Of a stretch of 64,000 nucleotides of DNA, positions 23,701 to 35,700 are shown piece after piece. The notes beneath the pieces were generated by a model that was given only the letters and a program-made list of their open reading frames with translations, made no database searches and was not told where the DNA came from. Location: positions 248,001 to 312,000 of the forward strand of contig VZRR01005744.1 in NCBI GenBank assembly GCA_013398015.1, given 5' to 3'. The stretch is from Oreocharis arfaki (taxonomy: Eukaryota; Chordata; Aves; Passeriformes; Paramythiidae). The position numbers and the translations under genes were made by a program. Positions within the stretch are counted from its first letter, which is position 1. The number at the start of each line of letters is the position of its first letter.

Positions 23701-26700
23701 CAACAGCACAGTGGTGCTGGAGTGTGAGACCTGGGCTGTGCCTGAGCCGACCATCCGGTGGTACAAGGACAAGCAGGTGAGGTCCCAGCTGTGACCAGGG
23801 AGGAGCTGCTGGGTTTGGGGGCTGTCCCAGCTGGGTGCAGTGGGAAGATACCCTTAATACGGCTGGCTGGGCTCTGCCCCACTCCTGGGCGTGTAATCAT
23901 CCTCTTGCCCTTCTGTTTCTTCCCTGCAGCTGCTGGCAAGCTCTGAACACCTCCAGCTCCTCAGTGAGGGGCAGGTCCTTCAGATCCAACCAGCCAGTGT
24001 CTCGGATTCGGGGCACTACACCTGCGTGGCCACCAATGCTGTGGGTGAGGATGACAGGGACTTCATTGTGCATGTTCAAGGTGAGACCTGGGCAGAGAGC
24101 CAGCACGCACAGCAAGGGGTGTCTCAGCAAGAGCAGGGGGCTTCAGGGGTTGCTTGTGGGAGGAGAGAAGGGTGAGCAGGAAAACGTTTAAGCCTGCTGG
24201 AAAACAACACCTCCTCAGCTCCAGTCAGGGCAGATGCTGTGGTTGCACTGGGGGGTCGATGTCCCCATTCCCCACAGCTGACCACAGCTTGTCCCCGCAG
24301 TGCCCCCCATCTTCCAGCAGCAAACAAGCCCCAAAGAAGCTCTTGAGATCTTCTACCGGGAGGAAGACCGGGATGGGGAGGTGACAGAGCACCGACAGGC
24401 TGTCCTTGGCCAGCCCACTGCGCTCTACTGCGACACCAGTGCCATCCCACCCCCCCAGCTCACCTGGTACAAGGATGGGGAGCCCCTCTCCCCTGGCCCA
24501 GGGGTGCAGATGCTGCAAGGTAATGGGTAGTGGGTGTGAACCCCCACTGTGGGGCTTGGGGGTGGTCTTGCAGCAGCTCTGTGGGTTGAGAGCACCCATA
24601 GCATGGAGGAGGTTGGATCCTGTCCCCTCCCTCCTGCCAACACACACGACACCCATGGGACCTCTGAAGTCACTGGGGCTGTGCAGGGCTCTGTGCAGGG
24701 CAGGGCTGGGGGGGATATCCCACAGGTATCCCCTGTGCCCTGCCCCAACCCTGTCCCATGTCACAGGGGGCCGGGTGCTGCAGCTGCAGGCGGTGCAGGA
24801 GGAGGACAGGGGCAGGTACACCTGCGAGGCGGCCAATGCTGTGGGACAGGACCGCCTGCACTACGAGCTGGAGGTGCTGAGTGAGTACAGGGACGGGGGC
24901 ACGCTGGCTTGAGGCACACGGCAGCCACATAACCGCCTGCTTCCAGCTGCCCCAGCCATCCGTGGCCGCACAGAGGACCTGGTGGAGGAGGTGACAGCCA
25001 CCATCAATGGCACTGTCCGCTTCAAGTGCGAAGCTACTGGGCACCCAGAGCCCACAGTGTCCTGGCTCTGGAATGATCTCCCCATAGAGGCTGGCCCACG
25101 GCACCAGCTCCTGGAGGGTGGCACAGTCCTGCAGGTTGGCGTCTCCCTAAGCAGGTGGCTGTGTTGGGGAGGGACATGGGAGAGAGTGGATGGAGGGGAT
25201 GGAGCACTCTTTCCTCCCAAAGGAGGCTGCTCTGGTCTCAGCAAAGTCCCCACGGGAGTCCCAACATCTCAGCTTGGGGCAGCCCTCAGTGGTGCTCTGC
25301 TCCCCCTCTGCAGGTGGTGATGGTGGAGGCGGGTGACATCGGGAGCTACACGTGCATGGCTGAGAACCCGGCCGGGTCAGCCGAGAAGCACTTTGCCCTC
25401 GCCGTGCAGGGTAAGGCATCTCCCCTTCCCTGTCACTGATTTACTCCCCTCCTCCCCTTTCTCCACCAGCTGGAGTCTCCTGTGGCTCTGGAACTGCATG
25501 GCTGCCTCTGGTCACACTTGCCCTGTGTGAGGAGGTCGAGGTGCCACATGCTCCGAGCAGGCGAGAGGCTCGGTGCGTGTTTCCTCCTGGGGAGGCATCA
25601 GCCTCCACAGTGATGGCTCCCCTTTGGCACTGTCTTTTGGGTGCACTGGAGCAGAAGCTCCCTGGAGTGTGGGTACCAACCCCGAAAACGTCGATGGCAT
25701 TGTCAATGGCAGCGTCTCGCTCGTGTGTGACATCCAGTCCCACCCGGCTGCAGAGATCACCTGGTACAAGGATGGCCACGTTCTGCAGCTCGGTGAGGAG
25801 GTGACTGTCACCCCAGGTACGTTGGGAGGAGCCAGGGTGACTGCCTGTGCCTCGGCTCTAGGTCCCCTAACCCCCCTTTTGGGATGCCACATGTGGGACT
25901 CGAGCTCAGACTTTGGGTTGTATGGCATGCTAATGATATCCTGCTGTGTGATCCCCTCCGGAGAGGACCAAGGGCTGCATCCTGCACAACTCCATGCTGC
26001 TGCTGCCTGGGAGCTCAGTGCCCTTTCCTGCGAGGTGCAGCAATACTTTGGACCTCAAAGAGAGACTTCATGGCCAGACTCCTTTTGCATGGAGCTTGGC
26101 CGGGTGCTGGGGGATCAGTCAGCTTGCCCAGATCTGGCCCTGCTCCAGGCTCTCCTGATTCCCTGCTCTCTGTTTCTTCCAGGCTCTCGGGTGCTGCAGC
26201 TCCCTCACCTGCAGCTTTCCAGCTCAGGCACATACACGTGCATGGCACAGAACGTGGCCAGCCAGGATGAGAAGAGCTTCATCCTCACCATCCATGGTAA
26301 GTGGTGAGGGCTTAGCCAGGAGCTCTGTCCCCTGAGCACACACGCTGAGGAGCCAACAGTGAATCGCGGTCTGTCTCACATCTGTCCCTACTCATCCTCC
26401 TCAGAATCCCCAGGCATCCAGGACCCACAGCAGGAGACGCTTGAAGCTGACGTGGGGACACCCCTCGTCCTGACCTGCCAAGTCACTGGAGTGGCCGTGC
26501 CCACTGTCACCTGGCTGAAGGATGGGAGCCCGCTGGGTGTGTGTGCAGGGGAACGCTGCCACCTCCAGCTTTGCTGCTTTTCCCCTCCAAGCAATCCTGC
26601 CTCGGTTTCCCAACTTCTAATCCTGCTGCAAGAGACCCTCAGGGCCACACAAGGAGGGGACAGAGCATGGAGGGGCTGGCCTGTTCCCTGCAGGCTTTAA

Positions 26701-29700
26701 AGAGACCTCAGGTTCATTCCTGAGGCTCGAAGCAATGGGATGTGGGCACAAGATGTGATGGAGGGATATGGGGGGGTGAGCTCTTTGGGTACCAGCCCCT
26801 GCGATGCTTGCTGGGACAGGGGTTTGCCCCCAAACCAGTGGCTCTTTTCTCCTGTAAAGCTTCAGCAATGAACTCTGCAAAAACCCTGCTTTGCTTTAAC
26901 GTTGTCCCCAAACCTGGGTCCCATGGGTGGGAAGGGGGAAGCACAACAAGCCTGGGGAGGGCTCAGCGGAGGAGCACTGCTCAGCCCCCTTCACCCTGTG
27001 TCCTTGCAGAGATGAGCCCAGAGCAGGGTCTGGTGTCCGGGGGGGCCCAGCTCCAGCTCAGCCCCCTCCAGCCCTTCCACCAGGGCCGATACACCTGCCT
27101 GGCACAGGGCCTGGGGGCCGAGGCACGCAAGGACTTCATGGTGCTGGTGCGAGGTAGGGCTTCCCCGAGGCAGTCTGGTCCCTGCGGGCTCTCCCTCAGA
27201 GGTGAGCCTTCCTCCCCCTCCTCTCCCTCAGCCTCCCTCTCTCCTCGGTGCAGTGGCCCCCCAGATCAGCAGTGCAGGGGACCCCAGTGAGCACAGCGTG
27301 CTGGAGGGCGGCAGGGTGAGGCTGGAGTGCCGGGCAGAGGGGCAGCCCACCCCCCACATCTCCTGGCTGAAGGACGGGCAGCCCCTGGGGCTGCAGCCCC
27401 CCTCACATGCCCGGTGAGTCTGGGGGGGGAGACACCCCAGGAGTCAGTGTTCCCACGTGCAAAACTGCTGGGCAAGACAGGCTGGGCTCTGCTGCTTCTT
27501 CCTCTTGTTTGGTCTGGGATGCACTCATCCCAGCTCTCTGCTGAGAGAATATCATCCTGGGTTAAGCCCTGGAGACTGGAATGGTCACTGTCACCCTGGC
27601 AGGGTCCCAGTTGATGCCTCGACCTTGCAATGTGCCCAAAAGCCTTTATCTTTGGTTGTAAACAGAGCACAGAGCACTTCTGCCCCACGGGCACGTTGGG
27701 GATGAGCACACAGGTCACTGGCCCTTCCTCTCCACGCAGGGTGTCCCCGGATGGCAGCTCCCTGCTCCTCGAGGGACTCCGAGCTGCCGACTCCGGAGCT
27801 TACACGTGCCTGGCCCGGAACAGCCTGGGCGAGGACACGCGGCTGCACACGCTGAATGTGCTGGGTGAGCAGGGCTGGGACCTGCGGGGCAGCGCCGGGG
27901 CCACCCCCACCCCCGACAGCCCCCTCAGCCCGTCTGTCTCTTGGTCCAGTCCCTCCCGCCATCGAGAGAGGTGCTGATAACTCGGACGCGGTCCGTGGAG
28001 TCCTGTCCGCCGTGGTGACGCTGGAGTGTTGGGCACGGGGGTCCCCTCCGCTGCACGTGAGCTGGCTCAAGGATGGGCTGCCCCTCCGCCTGTCCCCTCG
28101 TGTCACTCTGCTCTCATCTGGGCACATCCTCCGGTGAGAAGGGACCCTGGAGCAATGGTCAGCCGCAGGCTTTGGGGCTGGTACCCAGGTTTGCATGAGG
28201 GAACGGCCACTGCTGCACCCTGAAGTGGCTGAGTGTCACCTTGGGGAGCAGGGGGTCGCCCAGAGCTGATGTCCCCTCCCCACCCCTGTGTCCCATCCCA
28301 CGGCTTAGGATCTCCCGGGCACAGCTCTCCGATGCTGGACTCTACACCTGCATTGTGTCCAGCCGGGCAGGGGTGGCCGATCGCAGCTTCGTCCTGCACA
28401 TACAGGGTACGGGGCAGGGCTCGGGGGGCAGAGCAGGGGGTGCCTGGACACTGATTTTGTTGGCACAGCACACGTGGTGCATTGCAGCCCATTCCTGGGC
28501 AGGGTCCTGAGCCATCCCTCGACTGCTGGGGTGGGCTTGAAAGGGATGGAGAAAAGCAGGACCAGCCTGAGAGCAGTCCCAGAGGGTCCTGCAGGAGGGC
28601 TGAGCCACCTCTGGCTGCTTGCAGGACACCAGGGAATGGCCAAACCCACCCCCAGTGCCTGGGGACCTGACTTTACTCCCTTAAAGAGAATCCTTCCCTC
28701 CCCAGTGCCCCCTGTCCTGGAGAGCCCCGAGAGCCATGAGGAGCAGATGGTGGCTGAGGGCTCTGATGTCGCTTTCACCTGCGAAGCCACCGGGTCCCCA
28801 GCACCATCAGTGACCTGGCTGAAGGATGGGGACCCCCTAGGCCAGCAGAGTGGCCAGGTGTCTGGTGGCCCACAGCTGAGCCTGGTGGCTGTGAGGCCAT
28901 CTGATACAGGCATTTACTCGTGCCTGGTGGTGAATGAAGTGGGGGAAGTCAGCAAAGCCTTCCACCTCCTGGTGATGGGTGCGTGTCATCCCTCTGGGAT
29001 TTGGGAAGGGCAGCTTAGCCAATTTTTGGGAGCAATGAGGAGATGAGTCCTCCTGCCTTGCCGTGTGCTTTGCAGAGCCACCCCGTGTTGAGGCCGCGTC
29101 CCACCCCACTGAGATATCCATCGCTGTGGGCACCCCTCTAGAGCTGACGTGTGTGGTGACGGGTGTCCCCATGCCCACTGTCACCTGGGAGAAGGATGGA
29201 CGGCTGCTGGCAGGGCCCTCGCTCGTGTCAGGGAACGAGAGCACCCTCCACATTGAGAGCACTGAGGTAGGAGCTCCGCTTTTTTCTCCCTACCTGGGTT
29301 TTCTTTTTGCGCCTCAATCTTTCCTTCTCCTGGCTGTGCAGGTGGCTGATGCTGGCTTTTACACCTGCCTGGCCACTAGCCCTGCAGGGGAGGACAGCAG
29401 GAGCTTCCACGTCAGCATCCAAGGTAGTGTGGCCCCAGCAGTGCAGCGAGGAGGGGGCTAGCAGGGGGGGCTGCAGGATGGTCCAGGCTTTGAGGGACCA
29501 GAGAACCAGAGCACCCCTGCATCCTTCTTTGGGGTTGGTGTGGGCTCCAAAAGAGAGGTCTGGAGCACAGCGATGGTCCTGCAGAGTGGGAGCCTATGCA
29601 TGACTTAGGGGGACAGGGATGAGGGTGCCCAGCCCATGTGGCACACCCTGACCCCCTGGCCCGTGTTCCACAGCACCACCCAGCATCGCGAGCGCTGGGG

Positions 29701-32700
29701 AGATCCCCATCATCACGGCTGTGGCAGGGGGGCAGCTCCTCCTGGAGTGCCCAGAGGGTGCTGAGCCCCACCCCTACATGGAGTGGCACCGGGAGGGCTC
29801 CCCGCTGGAGGTACCTGTGACGGGACCAGGGACGGTCATGGTCAGGGACTGGGATGCACTGTCACCAGCAGCACCGGGCTGGTGCTGGGGGTGATGCTGG
29901 GTGGCGGCTCATAGGCGTCCCGGGGTTTTAGGAGGATGCCCGCAGGCGGGTCCTGGCCCAGGGGCGTTTCCTGCAGCTCCGGGCGGTGGCTGCGGCGGAC
30001 GGCGGCGAGTACAGCTGCAGGGCCACCAGCGCCCCCGGGAACACCGGCCCGCGCGGCCGGGTGCAGGTTCACGGTGAGTGCTGCCCAGCTCTGCCCTGGC
30101 CCGGCGTGCCTGCTCCTTCCCGTTAAATCCAGGATGTGGGATATTATGGTGTGTCTTATGGTGGGGTGATGGGATGGCAGGGCTGGACTATGCCCAGCCC
30201 CCAGTGCTGCTCTGGGCTGGCGTCCTCCATCCCTGAGCCTTATTCCACACTCTCGGTGGTGTCTCTGGGTGCTGCCGCAGTGGCCCCAGAGATCCAGCCG
30301 GGCCCCGAGGAGGTGAAGGTGCTCCTGAACACCTCGGCCGTGCTGCCGTGCCGGGCAGAGGGGTGGCCTGTGCCCCGGGTGACGTGGCGGAAGGATGGCC
30401 AGCTCCTGCCCCTGCCTGGGAGCGACAGGTACGAGGCTCTGCGGGTTGGTGGCACCAAGAGCTGGCGCTCAGACCATGCCACCCTCCACAGTGACAGGTG
30501 ATTTAGTGTGCCAGTCGCCCTGTGGAGAGCTGTGCTCTGTCCTCACACCAGCTCAGTGGGCACATGCTGCATGTGGCTGCAATGGCACTTGTCACCCTCC
30601 GAACCCTGAACCCACAGGGTCCACTTGCTCTCCCTCCCCAGGTTGCAGCTCCTGCCAGGAGGGTCCCTACAAATTGACCCTGTCCAGGCCCAGGATTTGG
30701 GCCATTACCTCTGCATGGCATCCAGCCCTGCTGGCTCTGACCGGCGAGGCCTGGACCTCCATGTCCTGGGTAAGCGGGAGAGCCGGACAGATCCCTCCTG
30801 GCTCACCCTCCTGCAGCCCACCACGGCTGGGCTGCTCTCATCAGTGCAGTGATGTGCTACTGTCCTCTGCTCATCGCTGCTGTGTCCTCCCACAGTCCCT
30901 CCTGCCATCGCCCCTGGGCCCTCCAACCTCACCCTGCTGGCTCAGCAGCCGGCCGTGCTAGGCTGTGACACCCGGGGGTCCCCCGAGCCCCATATCAGGT
31001 GGGAGAAGGATGGCCACCCCCTGAACCTGCACCTCTCATCTGGCACCTACAGGTACCCTCAGCACCTGCCACCTTCTACACAGAAGGGCTCTCCTGTAGG
31101 GTGGGGTTTGCCCCTCCTGCTGCCTCCTACGGGACAGGGGTGATCCTGACGTGTGCTCTGCCTGCACAGTTTGCAGTCCTTAGGGTCACTGCTCATCTCC
31201 AGCCCTGGCCCCCGGGACGAGGGGCAGTTTGAGTGCATCGCCACCAATGCTGCTGGAGAGGCACGAAAGGTCTTCCTTGTGTCTGTCCACGGTGAGCTCC
31301 TGGGGCTGGGGGCCTTGCTGACAGTGGCTTTCCCAGGATCTGTCACCACCTCGGGGGTGATGTGAGTGTGCTCCAGCCCCGCATGGAGTTGGGTCCCCTC
31401 TCAAGAACTGGGCTTGGGGGTGGACAAGAGCGGAAGAGAAATACCCATGCCCATGTGAACAGGGACAGAATCCTCTTCAACATTTGCCACATAGCCCTGC
31501 TCACCTCTCTCCCTCCTTTCTCCAGTGCCCCCCACCATCGCTGATGACCTGACAGATGTGGTTGTCACCCGGCTGTCCCCCGCAGTGCTCACCTGCTACG
31601 CCTCCGGCGTGCCCCCGCCCACGGTGTCATGGAGCAAGGAGGGGGCCCAGCTGGGCAGCAGAGGAGGGGGCTACCGCGTCCTGCCCAGAGGTACAGCACA
31701 GGGCGGCACGGCCCCGGCCGGGTCAGCACAGCGGGTCCCTGCCAGCCCTCCCGCTGCCTCCCCTCTGCCCGCTGTTTTGCAGGAGCCCTGGAGATCAGGC
31801 AGGCGCTGCCTGCACACTCCGGCCGCTACACCTGCACTGCTCGGAGCGCTGCGGGCACGGCCCGGAAGCACCTCTGGCTCACGGTGCACGGTATGCACGG
31901 CTCCGGGGTCCCTCTGCTGGGGGTCCTGCACCCTCTTCCCAGGGTAGCACTCCTCTGCCCTTCACAGAGCCCCCTGCCCTGAAGCCCCTGCCTGGCATGG
32001 TGATGGTGATGGTCAACACCAGTGCAGTGTTGTCCTGTGAGGCCACAGGCGTCCCCCGGCCGGAGGTCACCTGGCAAAAGGATGGTGTTGGCATTGCTGG
32101 AGGTGAGCAGGAGCGTGCTGGGGGCTGGCAGAGCCCGTATTACCTGCCAGCCTTTACTTGAGGGAAGACTTATGTGCCAGAGGGGTGTAGGCAACCCAGC
32201 AGGGTGTGAGGTGTCACTGTGCTTGGGTCCTCCTGGCTCCCGGCTGCTGTCCAAGGTGGGTGTGGTGGCCTCTGGAGCTATTCCATGGAGACTCCTCAGG
32301 AAGAGGCACTTCTGTAGGGGAAGCAGTCCCTGCACATCATCCATCTGTGCCTGGGCTCAGCTGTGCTGCCCCGTCCTGTCCTTCATTTCCGCCAGGGTCT
32401 GGGCTGAAAGTGTTCCCCAACGGGCAGCTCCGTCTCCTCCGAGCAGCCCCGGAGGATGCAGGCACCTACCTGTGCATGGCTCGCAACCCCTCGGGCACGG
32501 CTGCGGGGAGGACCAGGCTCGTTGTGCAAGGTACAGCAGCAATCAGAGCCCCAGTGCTCACCCGTCTGCTCGGCCCCTTCCCCAGCACCTCACAGCAAAA
32601 CGTGGCTGCCAAGGTGTGAGCAAGTCCCTGCCCTTCTGCCCATCCAGTGCCCCCCGTCATCGCTGCCGGCCCGCTGGAGCTGGTGGTCCTGGCGGGGCTG

Positions 32701-35700
32701 GAGGTGCTGCTGCCCTGCGCCGCCCGCGGTGTCCCCGAGCCTCGCGTGTCCTGGAGCCGGGAGGGAGCCGTGGTGCGGGGCGGGAGGGCCACTGTGCTGC
32801 CCTCCGGAGAGCTGCTGCTCCGGGATGTCCAGGTGAGCGCTGTCCCCCAAGGCCGCTGTGAGGCTGGAGTGCTGAGGAATAAGTGCCTTTTGCTGCTGTA
32901 GAGCATTTGGCTGCTCGTGAATGTATCTGGCAGAGGGAGAGCCCCGTGCAGTCCTGTGCCACAGGCTGGAGGCTAGGGGCAGTGTGAGATTGCTGATGTG
33001 GGCTGGGAAAAGTGGCTCTGTCCATACTGTGACTTTTTAGATGCACGACAACCAGCAGAGCTGTAGCTCAGCGAGCCAGGGCTGCAGCCGGAGCCCAGAT
33101 TCAAGATGACTCCCTCTTATCCTCATGCAGAAAGGGGATGCCGGGAGCTACTCCTGCACCGCGGTGAACTCTGCTGGGAGGGCCGTCCGCCGGCTCTCCC
33201 TCTCCATCCACACCCTGCCCACCTTCACCCACCCGCCCACAGACATCACCCTGAGCCGGGGCGAGAGGCTGGAGCTGGTGTGTGCCGCCGTGGGCAGCCC
33301 CCAGCCCCGCGTCTCCTGGATGGCCAACGGGCAGCTCGTCACTGGTACCTGGGCAGGGGCAGAGGATGCTGAACTTGGGGGAGAGAGTGATCCTGGTGCC
33401 ACCCTTGTCCCACCTCGAGGATCCCCACGCCCGTGAGCACGTCTGGCTGTTCGGGGTTGTAACCAGCTGATTCCCAACCACACTTTTGGGGGTTTGCACC
33501 CCGCAGATGGCGTGTCGGGGCACAGCGGGCGGAGCGTCCTGCGGCGGGAGGCAGCCACACCCACGGACAGCGGGACCTACGTCTGCCACGCCGAGAACAG
33601 CGCCGGTGCTGTCAGGGCCACTGCCTTCGTCTCTGTCAGAGGTAGGTGCCGGCAGGGAAACTGGGGTGCCCGGCCCTCTGCCCCCTCCTCTGCCACCCCT
33701 TTCCCTTTCCCAGAGGCACCCGTCATACAGGGGGACGCCAGCACCTACCAGGTGGAGCGCTCCGGAGGTGATGCCCTCCTCGACTGTGATGCCCAGGGTC
33801 ACCCTGAGCCCTTCATCCACTGGAGCAAGGACGGGGTGCCCGTGGTGGCCCATGGGCGCCTGCGCCAGCTGCAGAATGGCTCCCTGGCCATCCGTGCTGT
33901 GCGGGTGAGCGGGGCATGGAGGGTGCTGGCGTATTTCAGGGTGCTTTCCTGGCAAAGCAAAACGCTGTGCTGATGCTGTTGGTCCTGCTAGAGCACTGAT
34001 GTGGGGCAGTACCAGTGTGTGGCGGAGAACGATGCGGGCACAGCAGCAAGAGTTGTCACCCTGGCTCTGCAGAGTGAGTGCTGCCCACCTCTGCATCCTT
34101 CTTTTAAGGGACTGCAAACCATGTCACCTCTCAGCCCCTCCAACCACCCCTGATCCGTGGGGAATGCCCCCAGAACCGCTGGAATGCTGCATCACTACCT
34201 GCATCCCTTTCCCTGCCCAGGTGCCCCTGTGGTCACAGCGACACCAGGAGCGGTGACAGTCCGTGCTGGGCAGCGGGTGCTGCTGCACTGTGTCGTGTCA
34301 GGGGAGCCCACCCCCTCTGTGGAGTGGCAGCGGGATGGGGAGCCACTCCCCGAGGATCCCCACGCCCGTGTCCTGCCCAATGCCACCCTGCTCCTGCCCT
34401 CTGTCACCCACCGTGACACCGGCAGCTACTCCTGCCTCGCCCGCAATGCCCTGGGCTCTGCTGTCGCCCACGCCTCCCTGGATGTCCAAGGTGGGTGCCT
34501 GCCCCTGGCCCTGGGGGGCTCTGGCTGGCTCGGGGGCTGGGGCTGCCTGCAGAGCTGTTACACCCTGGGGTGAGACCTCCAGCACGGGGGTTTGGAGGGA
34601 TACTGCCTTTCCTTGCTTGTTCCAGCCCCTGTGATCCATACTCTGGCTTGTCCTCTCCTCTCTCCCACTGCTCAGCTGAAGGCCTGAGCCCAGGCAGACC
34701 CTCACCCGAGCAGCCACCGCGTGCCAGCCCTCACTTGCCTCTCCTCGGCCTTCCTGCCTTAGTTGCCCATGATTAAATTCCTGTCTCCCAGGGGCTCTGC
34801 TAAATGCACAGACACATCCTTTCCTGCTGCCCCTCGGGAGCAGAGAGCCAGGCTGGAGGAAGCGCCGGGTGCCCTATGTGCCCTTGTGTGGCTGGTGGCA
34901 TTTCGCTGCCAGGCATGCTGGAGAAGCAAATAAAAGCTTGGGGCTATGCCAGGACCTTGAGGTTGATACAGAGCAGGGTTTGGGGGTGTCAGTGCCTGTT
35001 GGTGTGATGGGGCACAGGGCCATGCTCACAACATCCCTTGTCAACATGGCACCGTGCCTGGAGCCATGGGGTCTCTGGGGACTGTGCTGCAGCCAGGCAG
35101 GGACACTGCCCGCCTTGCTCTGGCTGCCCCCTCACCTCCAGAAAACAAGATCTTCTTGACATGTGAATTAGAGAGAGGGGAGTCAGGCAAGCACCCTGCT
35201 CTCCCATGGGAGTGCAGTCCTAGTGCTGCTGCCTGACCCCATCCCATTTGCCCCAGGGGAGCCGCACCAGGTGCGGGGCAGCCTGGTTGGTGTCATCAAT
35301 GGCCACGAGCTCAGTGTCTCCCCCCTTGATGCCAGCGTGCTGGGTGACTCTCAGTCCGGCACCACTGCCCTCCGGAGCAGCATTGGGAGCATTCCACCTG
35401 CCATAGGTGGGTGGATATTTCTACCCTCACCCTTGGAAGGGTTTTGACGTCTGTCAGATGTAAATCTTAGGGGAAAGATTTTTATTTCATTTTCCCCCAG
35501 AAGCAACCCCCACATCTGTGCCCTGTGGGCAAGAAGGGATGGGACGGGCTGGGTGCCCCCTTAGGAGGGTGCTGGCTCCATGGTGACACCCTTTCTTCCC
35601 CATTCCCAGGGCCGCTGATGCGGGTGCTGGTGACCATCATTGCCCCCATTTACTGGTCCTTGGCACAGGCCAGCGGGGCAGCCCGCAGCGGGTTCCTGCT

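Noticed and set aside
33101..34117. Minus-strand open frame of 338 codons over HMCN2 exons 65-68
   Set aside because: It is antisense to well-supported Ig exons; GC-rich codon use on the sense strand keeps the opposite frame open.
34610..34690. Possible Ig exon start (APVIHTLACPLL) in HMCN2 intron 69
   Set aside because: Only the first few residues resemble an Ig A-strand; a stop follows, and no B-strand Cys with its usual context or second half is present.
34491..35256. Thrombospondin type 1 repeats between Ig33 and G2F
   Set aside because: I looked for the W-x-x-W and CSxTCG motifs that HMCN1 would have at this place and found none, which fits HMCN2.
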